39,649 nucleotides of DNA from a virus, in IMG/VR virus record IMGVR_UViG_3300033148_002949, positions 1 to 39,649 of that record; one strand, written 5' to 3'. The translations under genes and the position numbers were made by a program. Positions 6,253 to 12,191 of the stretch are shown piece after piece (the first letter of the stretch is position 1; every line of letters starts with the position of its first letter). Under the pieces are notes generated by a model that was not told where the DNA came from, did no database searches, and worked only from the letters and a program-made list of their open reading frames with translations.

Positions 6253-6653
6253 ATATCTACTTCATTAGGCAAGGGAATTACAACTTGGAAATCACTTAAT
6301 TCATATACTCTTATTAACTCTAAATATCTTTCAAATTCAATAGTGTTTAAATCAGAAGTTTTTTTAACTGTTGGAAGATCACCACCTTTTCGTAAAAATT
6401 TCCATTTGAATGCGTTGTGCATCTCATCTGGAGTGTAGCCATGATAATCTCCTGCAATCCTAATAACTACACCCCAATAATACTTATTCTGATTAATACT
6501 TCTAATAGTTTTATACTTTCGAGCAATAATTTGTATAATCTTTCCTTCTAAATTTCTAATATGTTTTTTATATCCATCAGGATCATCAAGTATAACATCG
6601 CCATTATTAACTTTTCCTCTAAATGCAAAATCCATATTAAAATGGTATTTCAT
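6249..6653 (-). CDS. NinB-like recombination protein (134 aa)
   Basis: The core RSINQNKYYWGVVIRIA, followed by GYTPDEMHNAFKWKFL and then an IEFERYLELIR helix, is the pattern of the NinB (lambda Orf) family. These proteins bind single-stranded DNA and SSB and help load recombinases. It directly follows the SSB-like gene (17-nt overlap). Together with the PD-(D/E)XK nuclease and NinG it forms a recombination set. Confidence 0.85.
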   Translation of the reverse strand: MKYHFNMDFAFRGKVNNGDVILDDPDGYKKHIRNLEGKIIQIIARKYKTIRSINQNKYYWGVVIRIAGDYHGYTPDEMHNAFKWKFLRKGGDLPTVKKTSDLNTIEFERYLELIRVYELSDFQVVIPLPNEVDI

Positions 6654-7251
6654 CTACATTAATTTCTCCTACATCCTCACCCGGCACCTTCCCATTAAAA
6701 AACTCTTCTGCTTCCTTATCTGAACCACCCGCTACAGGAACAACCTTTTTAGGTTCCTGTTTTGGTTTTGGATCTTCGTCTTCTTCTATAATAGGTATTT
6801 CACCTGTATTTTTAATTCCAACTTCCTGATTAACAGTTCTTTTGACATCAATAAAACCTGTCATACCATTCTTTTTATATTCAAGTATAACTACTTCTCC
6901 ATGTGCTAATTCAGACATTCTTTGAACAAAATAGTGTAATTCGTCATTCTTATCCTTCACTGGAACATTATACCTTTTTTTCTGTCCTTTTTCTTCAAAG
7001 ATATATTCTACTTCAGTTCTTTCTTGTTTAGTTATATAATCAGTTCCCTTAGCATATTTTTCTGAAATTAGCATAACTGTATGTGGGCCAGTTCCAACGA
7101 CAACCATTTTGGGCTTACCATCATCGTTTAATTCTACTTCGCCATTAACTTTTTTTTCTACACGATTACATAATTGAAGACGAGGGATAGGCATTTTACC
7201 TGCTTTTGTCGCCCTCTTAACTAATTGTTGTGATATTGTTTCTTCTGACAT
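6637..7251 (-). CDS. SSB-like single-stranded DNA-binding protein (204 aa)
   Basis: The N-terminal 130 residues look like a beta-rich OB-type domain (MVVVGTGPHTVMLI, VEYIFEEKGQKKRYNVPV). The rest is an acidic, Pro-rich disordered tail ending in INVDEIPF, close to the DDIPF tip by which bacterial SSBs recruit partner proteins. The context (NinB-like gene downstream, exonuclease upstream) fits. It is not an obvious homologue of canonical SSB in its fold sequence, so the call rests mainly on tail and position. Confidence 0.7.
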   Translation of the reverse strand: MSEETISQQLVKRATKAGKMPIPRLQLCNRVEKKVNGEVELNDDGKPKMVVVGTGPHTVMLISEKYAKGTDYITKQERTEVEYIFEEKGQKKRYNVPVKDKNDELHYFVQRMSELAHGEVVILEYKKNGMTGFIDVKRTVNQEVGIKNTGEIPIIEEDEDPKPKQEPKKVVPVAGGSDKEAEEFFNGKVPGEDVGEINVDEIPF

Positions 7252-7284
7252 ATTTTTATTTGTTATTTTGACTTTTTAACCTTT

Positions 7285-7437
7285 TTAGTATGCGTTTCTG
7301 GCTAAATCATAAATATTATCAATAACACTTATCAAATTGTCTTTTTCCTCTTTTAACTCCTCTATCTGATCATCTCTATCTTCTACCACTTCATTGAGTT
7401 CATCTACTTCTTGTTGTAATTTTTCTTCATTAGTCAT
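7285..7437 (-). CDS. Small acidic coiled-coil protein (50 aa)
   Basis: ATG 7437, TAA 7285. The protein is one acidic helix with heptad-like spacing (LQQEVDELNEVVEDRDDQI). It fits between the exonuclease (7-nt gap) and the SSB-like gene. No family is recognised; a small adaptor is possible. Confidence 0.65.
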   Translation of the reverse strand: MTNEEKLQQEVDELNEVVEDRDDQIEELKEEKDNLISVIDNIYDLARNAY

Positions 7438-7444
7438 ATTTTTA

Positions 7445-8227
7445 TTAGTTATTTTTGTAAGACCTTTTTTGATTGATTTTTTGCCAAGTATAAACTCCTA
7501 AACAGCATCTAAATACCTTGATAAGATTATCAACTTCTTTTCTATCAACACTCTGAACTTCAAATGGAGTTATTTCTTTGTTTTCTTTTGATAATCTTAA
7601 AATCATTACTCCACCATCTATCTGTTCTCCAAGTTCTTCTTCTTTGGCTTGTAAATAAGCAGATGCTTGTAAAAACATTTCAGGATAAATTGCCTTGCTG
7701 GTTTTAAAATCTACTATGGTTTTCTTTCCATTAACTTCTGCTAATAAATCAAATGTTCCTGCATAATGATATTTCTTTGAGTAGATCTTCTGTTCGCTTG
7801 AAATTAACTTTACTTTGTTTTCTTTTGCCCATTTAAAGAATCCGTCAATCGCTTTCTGCATTTCTTTATTTATTGGTCTTTTAGGAATTTCTTTCTTATC
7901 TAATACTGCCTTAACATATTTTTCTAACCACTCGTGGATTTGAGTACCAATATCTCCTGCTTTACTTAATCTTTTTTTATGAGCAGATTTTGTTTCTTCT
8001 AATAATGTGCTTATTTCAATTTCGTCTAATGCTATGCCGGGTTTTAGATTTTTCTTTAAGTATTCTATTCCCATATTTACTGCCCAATACTTGAGAGCAG
8101 GTTTGTCAATTATTCCAGTAATAGATGTTACCCCATAAACAGTTTTTCCATTAACAGAATAAATATGTTTTGTATCATCGAATGAAAGTATTAAGTTGTC
8201 ATCGTATAATTTGAATTCTTGTTTCAT
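7445..8227 (-). CDS. PD-(D/E)XK exonuclease, RecB/Cas4-like (260 aa)
   Basis: Nuclease motifs are in order: GTQIHEW with His98, Glu145 in SSEQKIY, GTFD with Asp160, IVDFKTSK with Asp173 and Lys175, and Gln187 in FLQASAYLQA. This is the RecB/AddB/Cas4-type arrangement used by phage recombination exonucleases. No Cys cluster for an Fe-S centre is seen, which argues against Cas4 proper. It overlaps YopX by 4 nt and precedes the SSB-like and NinB-like genes. Confidence 0.9.
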   Translation of the reverse strand: MKQEFKLYDDNLILSFDDTKHIYSVNGKTVYGVTSITGIIDKPALKYWAVNMGIEYLKKNLKPGIALDEIEISTLLEETKSAHKKRLSKAGDIGTQIHEWLEKYVKAVLDKKEIPKRPINKEMQKAIDGFFKWAKENKVKLISSEQKIYSKKYHYAGTFDLLAEVNGKKTIVDFKTSKAIYPEMFLQASAYLQAKEEELGEQIDGGVMILRLSKENKEITPFEVQSVDRKEVDNLIKVFRCCLGVYTWQKINQKRSYKNN

Positions 8228-8553
8228 ATAAGTAACTCTTTATTTTCATATATATTGCCAATGACTTCAATTATTGTATCAACAATAAACATTCCATCAG
8301 GATTCCATCTACCCCTTGCCATTTTCACTTCTTCATTACCATATGGCGTTTTTATTATATCTCCCTCATAAATCTCAACACCATTTTTATCTTTTAAACC
8401 TATGTATTGTCCAACTGTATTCCAATCTATTTCAACTTCGTGAGCAACCATATTTTGCCAACTACCACTAAAAGAATCTTTTAATATCCAATAGAAAAAC
8501 TTACCATTTCTTTTATTTATTGCCCTAAATTTTATTTCTCTTTGTTTATTCAT
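8224..8553 (-). CDS. YopX family protein (109 aa)
   Basis: It shows the YopX signature: REIKFRAINKRNGKF at the start, QYIGLKDKNGVEIYEGDII in the middle and IEVIGNIYENKELL at the end. The family is widespread in phages of many hosts and its function is unknown. The length is typical. The start follows a strong hairpin (8562-8601) and TAAATAAATATG with no SD. Confidence 0.96.
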   Translation of the reverse strand: MNKQREIKFRAINKRNGKFFYWILKDSFSGSWQNMVAHEVEIDWNTVGQYIGLKDKNGVEIYEGDIIKTPYGNEEVKMARGRWNPDGMFIVDTIIEVIGNIYENKELLI

Positions 8554-8561
8554 ATTTATTT

Positions 8562-8606
8562 AGTCGGGGAGAGATTGTGTTGCCGCACCCTTCCCCCGAC
8601 TGCAAC
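8562..8606 (-). promoter_or_regulatory. Hairpin with possible H-type pseudoknot before yopX-like gene
   Basis: AGTCGGGG (8562-8569) pairs perfectly with CCCCGACT (8594-8601). GCAAC just outside the stem (8602-8606) is complementary to GTTGC inside the loop (8579-8583), which would make a pseudoknot. The structure ends 8 nt before ATG 8553. No U-tract follows. Confidence 0.65.
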
Positions 8607-8620
8607 CCAATAAACGACCT

Positions 8621-8854
8621 TTAAAATGTGATACTTCTACCTTCTTTTTTTCCTTCTTCTAATGCCTTATCAATATAACTTACATCTGCTATTGCTTCAT
8701 CTTGTGCTTCTTGACATAATCTTTCTTGGTCCAAGTCTTCTCTTGGTGTATTTTCTTTTTCGTCAAAGTCCTGATCCTGTTCGCCCAGCTCCCAATAATC
8801 ATTTGATTCTTTTCTCATGAATGTTGGGATTTGTTGGTATTCTTGTTTAGTCAT
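8621..8854 (-). CDS. Small acidic hypothetical protein (77 aa)
   Basis: Very acidic and Gln-rich (WELGEQDQDFDEKENTPRED). There is no membrane segment and no recognised family. It is the third gene of the early operon, between the conserved phage protein at 8891 and YopX. Its composition suggests a DNA mimic or protein-binding role, but nothing specific supports that. Confidence 0.75.
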   Translation of the reverse strand: MTKQEYQQIPTFMRKESNDYWELGEQDQDFDEKENTPREDLDQERLCQEAQDEAIADVSYIDKALEEGKKEGRSITF

Positions 8855-8890
8855 GTTATTTTATTATGTTATTTTTTGCCGACCTTTTTA

Positions 8891-9184
8891 TTAAGTATCA
8901 AGCATCCCCCAATCTTCACCTAATACCCATCTTAAAGTTTCTAATCTTCCATTCAACATTCCCCACTCCATTTCACTATAAGGGCCAAGATTCTTTTTTC
9001 CATATTCTTTCTCCATTTCTTTTGCCGCTTTAATTCCACCTTTTATATAACCAGATTTTTTTGATTTAGGATTTTCCTTTAATTCTTTTGGATATACTTT
9101 TTCCATTAAACATTGATGTCTGTCATACCAAACCTTGTCTTCAGTTATTTGTGCTTCTTTTTCTATTTGTTTTATTTTTCTCAT
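8891..9184 (-). CDS. Conserved small phage protein (97 aa)
   Basis: The C-terminal segment EWGMLNGRLETLRWVLGEDW ends in the LDT seen in a widespread small phage protein of unknown function. The N-terminus is charged and helical. It is the second gene after the early promoter, 12 nt after the HTH gene. No SD is present. Confidence 0.85.
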   Translation of the reverse strand: MRKIKQIEKEAQITEDKVWYDRHQCLMEKVYPKELKENPKSKKSGYIKGGIKAAKEMEKEYGKKNLGPYSEMEWGMLNGRLETLRWVLGEDWGMLDT

Positions 9185-9196
9185 AAATATAAATTG

Positions 9197-9361
9197 TTAT
9201 TTTGTTTTGACCTTTAACTTTTCTTCTTTTAAAATTCTATAGAAAGTTGAAAGAGGAATATCAAAAATTTCTGCCATGTCATCCATATCAATTTCACTCT
9301 TAACATTTTCCCAAACTTTATACAATATTTTATTTCTTACTTTAATTAGTTTATAGTTCAT
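9197..9361 (-). CDS. Small HTH DNA-binding protein, first gene of the early operon (54 aa)
   Basis: ATG 9361, TAA 9197. Residues 26-48 (DMDDMAEIFDIPLSTFYRIL) look like a helix-turn-helix with the recognition helix at STFYRIL, similar to the HTH of resolvases or sigma region 4. It lies about 20 nt downstream of the predicted start of the promoter 9418-9390, making it the first gene transcribed, as expected of an early regulator. The target is unknown; the inverted repeat at 9421-9457 is an obvious candidate. Confidence 0.8.
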   Translation of the reverse strand: MNYKLIKVRNKILYKVWENVKSEIDMDDMAEIFDIPLSTFYRILKEEKLKVKTK

Positions 9362-9389
9362 ATCTTTTTATTATTCTCATTCTATTATC

Positions 9390-9418
9390 ATTTTAGCATT
9401 TTGGGATACCCTTGTCAA
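9390..9418 (-). promoter_or_regulatory. Early promoter (TTGACA-N17-TAAAAT)
   Basis: On the minus strand, TTGACA is at 9418-9413, followed by a 17-nt spacer and TAAAAT at 9395-9390. Transcription should begin near 9383 and read the HTH gene and the whole early operon. A GGGGG run and the inverted DnaA-box-like repeat lie directly upstream. Confidence 0.8.
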
Positions 9419-9606
9419 CCCCCTGTGGATATTGACACAAGAGAGTTTTCCACAGGGTAGTTTTTATTTTTTCTGTTTTTAGTATTTAAATTAATCTCTA
9501 TAAATTTTCGCCGATTTTTATTTTTTCTCCAATATTTCCAAGAAACGCCTTGTGGTCTTTTTGGTCTTCTTAATTTAATAAAGCAAAAACTATTTAGTCT
9601 TTCCAT
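9415..9606 (-). CDS. Doubtful small basic ORF (63 aa)
   Basis: The frame is open from ATG 9606 and the product is rich in Lys, Arg and Asn (RRPKRPQG, KYWRKNKNRRK). It overlaps the end of the 57-aa ORF upstream, the DnaA-box-like inverted repeat and the -35 of the early promoter. Coding through such a control region is unlikely, so it may be fortuitous. Confidence 0.3.
   Translation of the reverse strand: MERLNSFCFIKLRRPKRPQGVSWKYWRKNKNRRKFIEINLNTKNRKNKNYPVENSLVSISTGG
9421..9457. other. Inverted repeat with two DnaA-box-like sites
   Basis: CCCTGTGGA (9421-9429) and TCCACAGGG (9449-9457) are perfect inverted 9-mers 19 bp apart. They contain ATATCCACA (reverse strand, 9432-9424) and TTTTCCACA (9446-9454), each one mismatch from the DnaA box TTATCCACA. 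The pair adjoins the early promoter. It may be a replication origin element or an operator. On the plus strand the stem is followed by a T-rich run, so a plus-strand terminator is a third possibility. Confidence 0.55.
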
Positions 9607-9763
9607 TATGTTTTGAACTTTGAAATCTAAATTTAATCCCGTTATCTCTTAATATTCTATAAGCAATTTTTTCAGCACTTGTTATATTTTTTTTAAGTGC
9701 CTTCTTATATTTTTCATTATTCTCGTTCTTTAGTTTTTGTAATTTTTGTGATTTTTTATTCAT
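9590..9763 (-). CDS. Small basic protein, possible truncated endonuclease (57 aa)
   Basis: ATG 9763, TAG 9590. After a Lys/Asn-rich N-terminus comes SAEKIAYRILRDNGIKFRFQ, which resembles the opening helix and strand of DUF559/Vsr-type nucleases. The catalytic part of such proteins is absent, so it would be a remnant or only a look-alike. It is the only plausible gene in the 9.4-10.3 kb interval. Confidence 0.45.
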   Translation of the reverse strand: MNKKSQKLQKLKNENNEKYKKALKKNITSAEKIAYRILRDNGIKFRFQSSKHNGKTK

Positions 9764-9772
9764 AGTAATTAA

Positions 9773-9838
9773 GTGCTACGGAAGGGTTGAGCTAATTACC
9801 GACTATTAGGTCAGAAAAATTAAGAAATTTTTAACCTA
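9773..9838. repeat. Duplicated structured element, short copy (R1)
   Basis: It begins with GTGCTACGGAAGG and ends with AATTTTTAACCTA, the same ends as the longer copy at 9890-10077. Inside, after ACCGA, TATTAGGT (9804-9811) pairs with ACCTAATA (9834-9841) and an inner AAAAATT/AATTTTT stem adds 7 pairs. It looks like a shortened version of R2. Confidence 0.65.
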
Positions 9839-9889
9839 ATAAAAATCGTAAATTCCTTATGACACAAAGAGTTAAAAAAAATAAATGTT

Positions 9890-10077
9890 GTGCTACGGAT
9901 GGTATATCACCATATAACCGATCAGATAAGCAGTATTGTATTGATACCGGATATAGGACTCGTGCATTATATCCGTTTCTGCTGCTATAAAGTCCCTCCC
10001 ATTAAAGCTATCTGACGACCTTAACGGTTGTGGAGTTGACAAGTCGGTAGAGTCATTGCTCCCTAATTTTTAACCTA
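9890..10077. ncRNA. Duplicated structured element, long copy (R2): candidate novel RNA
   Basis: Four stems nest inside one another: AACCG/CGGTT (9916-9920 with 10025-10029), TCAGATA/TATCTGA (9922-9928 with 10009-10015), AGCAG/CTGCT (9929-9933 with 9979-9983) and CGGATATA/TATATCCG (9948-9955 with 9968-9975). A side hairpin lies at 9901-9919. On the plus strand the element ends with a GGAG..TGAC/GTCA..CTCC hairpin (10032-10062) followed by CTAATTTTT, which resembles a terminator, and a weak promoter (ATGACA-N17-TAAATG, 9859-9887) lies before it. The strand is therefore uncertain. No known RNA family is recognised. Confidence 0.6.
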
Positions 10078-10090
10078 CTTTGATTTGTAG

Positions 10091-10124
10091 AAAAAACAAA
10101 AGAGCGCCTAATCAAAGACGCTCT
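10091..10124 (-). terminator. Intrinsic terminator of the small-RNA gene
   Basis: AGAGCGCC (10101-10108) pairs with GACGCTCT (10117-10124), an 8-bp stem (one G-U) with an 8-nt loop. On the minus strand it is followed by UUUGUUUUUU (10100-10091). It is a strong leftward Rho-independent terminator. Confidence 0.9.
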
Positions 10125-10210
10125 CCATGTTTCCAATGACAGAAACAATATTTTGACACAAAAGTGCCAAAGCTTTTTCACTTTTTAATTGTAATATTAT
10201 CTCTGTCATT
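10091..10210 (-). ncRNA. Stand-alone small RNA gene (about 120 nt)
   Basis: The promoter at 10243-10216 predicts a start at about 10210. The RNA would begin with AAUGACAGAGAUAAUAUU (10210-10193), which pairs over 18 contiguous positions (two G-U) with 10152-10135. Inside is a second AAAGUG/CACUUU stem of 6-7 bp. A short linker leads to the terminator at 10124-10091. The transcript is isolated from its neighbours by the lysis-operon terminator upstream. No ORF of useful length lies inside. It is a complete transcription unit read from sequence; its target and function are unknown. Confidence 0.8.
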
Positions 10211-10215
10211 CTTTT

Positions 10216-10243
10216 ATTCTACTCTTTCTAAAATGTTTGTCAA
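10216..10243 (-). promoter_or_regulatory. Small-RNA promoter (TTGACA-N16-TAGAAT)
   Basis: TTGACA at 10243-10238, a 16-nt spacer and TAGAAT at 10221-10216 on the minus strand. A run of nine G (minus strand, 10252-10244) directly precedes the -35. TTGACAAACATT is shared with the promoter at 35935-35907. Confidence 0.8.
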
Positions 10244-10252
10244 CCCCCCCCC

Positions 10253-10294
10253 TAATTAAAACAGCTCCAAGAAAGGCCGAAAACTTGAAGCTGT
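10253..10294 (-). terminator. Lysis-operon terminator
   Basis: ACAGCTCCAAG (10261-10271) pairs with CTTGAAGCTGT (10284-10294), 11 bp with one G-U around a 12-nt loop, followed on the minus strand by UUUAAUU. It lies 21 nt beyond the holin stop and should end late transcription. The U-tract is short, so read-through is possible. Confidence 0.8.
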
Positions 10295-10314
10295 CTTATC
10301 TATATATAGTAAAT

Positions 10315-10533
10315 TTATTCTAACTTCATCTGTAATTGGGGCAGATTTACTTTCAAGAATTTTGTAATTTCCCCAAATATCAATCCGACAATTGCAATTA
10401 GTTGTGGAGATAATTCTAAAAGATTTAAGACATCTAAAATAAGTGCTAAAAATCCCGCTATCGCATATCCGCCAATTCTCCAAAGAAGAGATTGGAATCT
10501 TTTGATTATTACTTCCTTTAATTCTGTTTGCAT
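10315..10533 (-). CDS. Holin-like two-TM protein (72 aa)
   Basis: A short charged N-terminus is followed by two hydrophobic segments (about residues 20-38 and 43-56) with a compact turn. The size and topology are those of small phage holins that form inner-membrane lesions to release the endolysin. It lies 13 nt after the amidase gene, at the end of the late operon just before a terminator. A shifted frame at 10256-10483 is a shadow. Confidence 0.78.
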   Translation of the reverse strand: MQTELKEVIIKRFQSLLWRIGGYAIAGFLALILDVLNLLELSPQLIAIVGLIFGEITKFLKVNLPQLQMKLE

Positions 10534-10546
10534 GATTTTGTATTAA

Positions 10547-11053
10547 TTAATTTAAGAAACGACCTTTGTTTTCTAACATCCAATTATATAAATTTTGACC
10601 GGGACATAGAGTTGGATAATAATTTCTATGTCCTCTTAGCGATTTAATGCCTGACTTCTTTTTAATTCTATCTAATACCTTTGTTAAAGATTCTATTTGT
10701 TTATTTGACATTCTCTCTCGCATAAAATTTCCACAGAGACATATATCAATATGAAATCCCTTATAAGCACTTGTAGCGTGTCCCGACTCATCTAAGCTTC
10801 TGGCCCAGTGTTCTTCTCCATCACCAGTAATCAAACAATTATAAGCGCAATAAAATCCTAAACTACTCTGGGAGTACCCTCTATTTTTATGTCCTCTATT
10901 TATTGCTTCAAAACTTGTACGATCTCTATCTGTAGCTGTGTGATGAATTATTACATCAACTTTTTTATTAAGAATTTCTCTTAAAAGCATTTGATATAAC
11001 TTAATCAATTTTGTAATTATCGCTATTTGTTTTTTTAATATTTCCACTGACAT
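10547..11053 (-). CDS. N-acetylmuramoyl-L-alanine amidase endolysin (168 aa)
   Basis: This is an Amidase_2/PGRP fold, a zinc amidase that cuts the bond between muramic acid and the stem peptide. VDVIIHHTAT supplies the first zinc His. The second His and the Cys are in SLRGHRNYYPTLCPG, the usual GHR..P...CPG signature. No wall-binding domain is attached and there is no signal peptide, so export depends on the holin. About 30 N-terminal residues form a helix before the catalytic domain. The start ATG has only an A/T-rich leader. Confidence 0.95.
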   Translation of the reverse strand: MSVEILKKQIAIITKLIKLYQMLLREILNKKVDVIIHHTATDRDRTSFEAINRGHKNRGYSQSSLGFYCAYNCLITGDGEEHWARSLDESGHATSAYKGFHIDICLCGNFMRERMSNKQIESLTKVLDRIKKKSGIKSLRGHRNYYPTLCPGQNLYNWMLENKGRFLN

Positions 11054-11066
11054 ATTATTTTATTAT

Positions 11067-11858
11067 TTAATGTTTAAACCTATTTCCCTTAGAACGATTT
11101 AGTTCTTTTTCTAATGGTTGTAAGTTTTTTAATGCCCAACACTCTTGGAATTTTGGATCTTCGGCAGTAGTATATTTAAACCATGATTTAGGTATTTTAT
11201 GATCTATTTCCCAATAACTTCCATAATTATCCCATGTCATATTTTCATCAAAAAGATTCTCTAAATGTTTTACTAAATCCTCTATCGTATATTTAACTAA
11301 TTCTTCCCAACTTCTTCTCGCTTTTCTTCCTTTTAATACGACCCTAATTACTTTTGCTATATTATTATCTAATTTTCCTCTTGGTGTTGAAAGTCTTTTC
11401 CGTGCACCTTTTCTACAATACTCTCTAACTTTTTCTATGTTATCTTTTCTCCACTTTCTATTAGTTTCTCTAACTCTTTCTGGATGTCTTTTGCGAAATG
11501 TCTTTTGTCTTTTTAAGAGAGATTTTTTATATCTTTCAGAATATATCTTTTTATATCTTTTTCTATATTCTTTCATTCTTTCTATATTGTTTTCCCGCCA
11601 TTTTTTACCTTGTGCTTTTATTCTTTCCTTATTCTCTTGACGATATTTTTTATCATATTCCTTTATCTTTTCTTTATTATTCTGACGATATTCTTTACTC
11701 CATTTTATCCTTCTTTTTTTATTATTCTCCAACCATTTCTTATGAGTTTTTTCTACTCTTGTTTGGTTGTTCTTCTGCCATTTTTTTGAAGCATCACGAC
11801 ATTTTCTACGATTATTCTGATAGTATTTTTGTTGTCTTTTATATTTTTTATCCCACAT
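11067..11858 (-). CDS. HNH endonuclease with long basic repeat region (263 aa)
   Basis: Roughly residues 5-150 are a tandem, very basic repeat with period near 14-20 residues built on an ENNKERIKEYRKKY theme, which probably lies along DNA. The C-terminal HNH domain has YWEIDHKIPKSWF, then CWALKNLQPLEKELNRSKGN. The D-H and N-R/K pattern is intact, so it may be active. It separates the amidase from the rest of the lysis genes, as a homing endonuclease insertion would. Plus-strand ORFs at 11437-11860 are shadows of the Lys-rich repeat. Confidence 0.88.
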   Translation of the reverse strand: MWDKKYKRQQKYYQNNRRKCRDASKKWQKNNQTRVEKTHKKWLENNKKRRIKWSKEYRQNNKEKIKEYDKKYRQENKERIKAQGKKWRENNIERMKEYRKRYKKIYSERYKKSLLKRQKTFRKRHPERVRETNRKWRKDNIEKVREYCRKGARKRLSTPRGKLDNNIAKVIRVVLKGRKARRSWEELVKYTIEDLVKHLENLFDENMTWDNYGSYWEIDHKIPKSWFKYTTAEDPKFQECWALKNLQPLEKELNRSKGNRFKH

Positions 11859-11875
11859 AATCTTATAATACTACC

Positions 11876-11968
11876 TTTTGTAACGAAAAACAAGTTATTA
11901 CGTTATCATTATAAAGAATAAAGTTTTTAACTTTTCGCCCATTTCCGAATAAAGGAATGGGTTTTTTA
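11876..11968 (+). ncRNA. Possible plus-strand small RNA with terminator
   Basis: A consensus TATAAT (11864-11869, plus strand, weak -35) is followed by a TAACG/CGTTA stem, an AAAGTT/AACTTT hairpin and a clear intrinsic terminator: CCCATTTCC (11938-11946) with GGAATGGG (11954-11961) then TTTTTT (11962-11967). The T-run exists only on the plus strand, against the direction of the neighbouring genes. The terminator is clear; the RNA itself is a guess. Confidence 0.4.
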
Positions 11969-12190
11969 ATTCTTGGTTAATCCGTCTTTGTTAAATTCTT
12001 CGTCACATATTTCCAAATGTATTTTTCTGACTCTGTTTTTCGGAGTTTTAATATTGAATACCTCTACTAAAGATTCATAGTCCATCAAACATTTCCCTTC
12101 TACTAATCTCAAGTCTGTGTGATATCCTAACTCGTCTCGTGGCTTTAAATACACCGTTATTGGTTTCCAAATATCTTTGTTGTTTATCAT
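11966..12190 (-). CDS. Hypothetical protein (74 aa)
   Basis: Not recognised. It is soluble with mixed strands (PITVYLKPRDELGYH, VRKIHLEICDEEF). It sits 1 nt after the XhlA-like gene and is probably translated with it. Its stop overlaps the T-run of the plus-strand terminator. Confidence 0.7.
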   Translation of the reverse strand: MINNKDIWKPITVYLKPRDELGYHTDLRLVEGKCLMDYESLVEVFNIKTPKNRVRKIHLEICDEEFNKDGLTKN

Positions 12191-12191
12191 A

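Larger units (their letters stand above)
9764..10090. other. Non-coding stretch rich in secondary structure
   Basis: No convincing ORF lies on either strand of these 327 bp. The stretch contains the short and long copies of a duplicated element (9773-9838 and 9890-10077), described separately. No tRNA signature (T-loop or acceptor pairing) was found. Confidence 0.75.

Noticed and set aside
7445-8227. Cas4 nuclease
   Set aside because: It has the nuclease motifs but no Cys cluster for an Fe-S centre, and there is no CRISPR locus.
10010-10050. Hammerhead ribozyme (CTGACGA at 10012-10018 on the plus strand)
   Set aside because: The core CUGANGA is followed by a short stem but not by GAAA, and no NUH cleavage site with a third stem is visible.
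9890-10077. tRNA or tmRNA gene
   Set aside because: No T-loop GTTCRA motif, acceptor pairing or CCA-like end on either strand.
10256-10483. 75-aa minus-strand ORF
   Set aside because: It overlaps the holin gene in another frame and runs through the lysis terminator.
11498-11860. 120-aa plus-strand Phe/Tyr-rich membrane-like ORF
   Set aside because: Antisense shadow of the Lys/Asn repeat in the HNH gene at 11067-11858.
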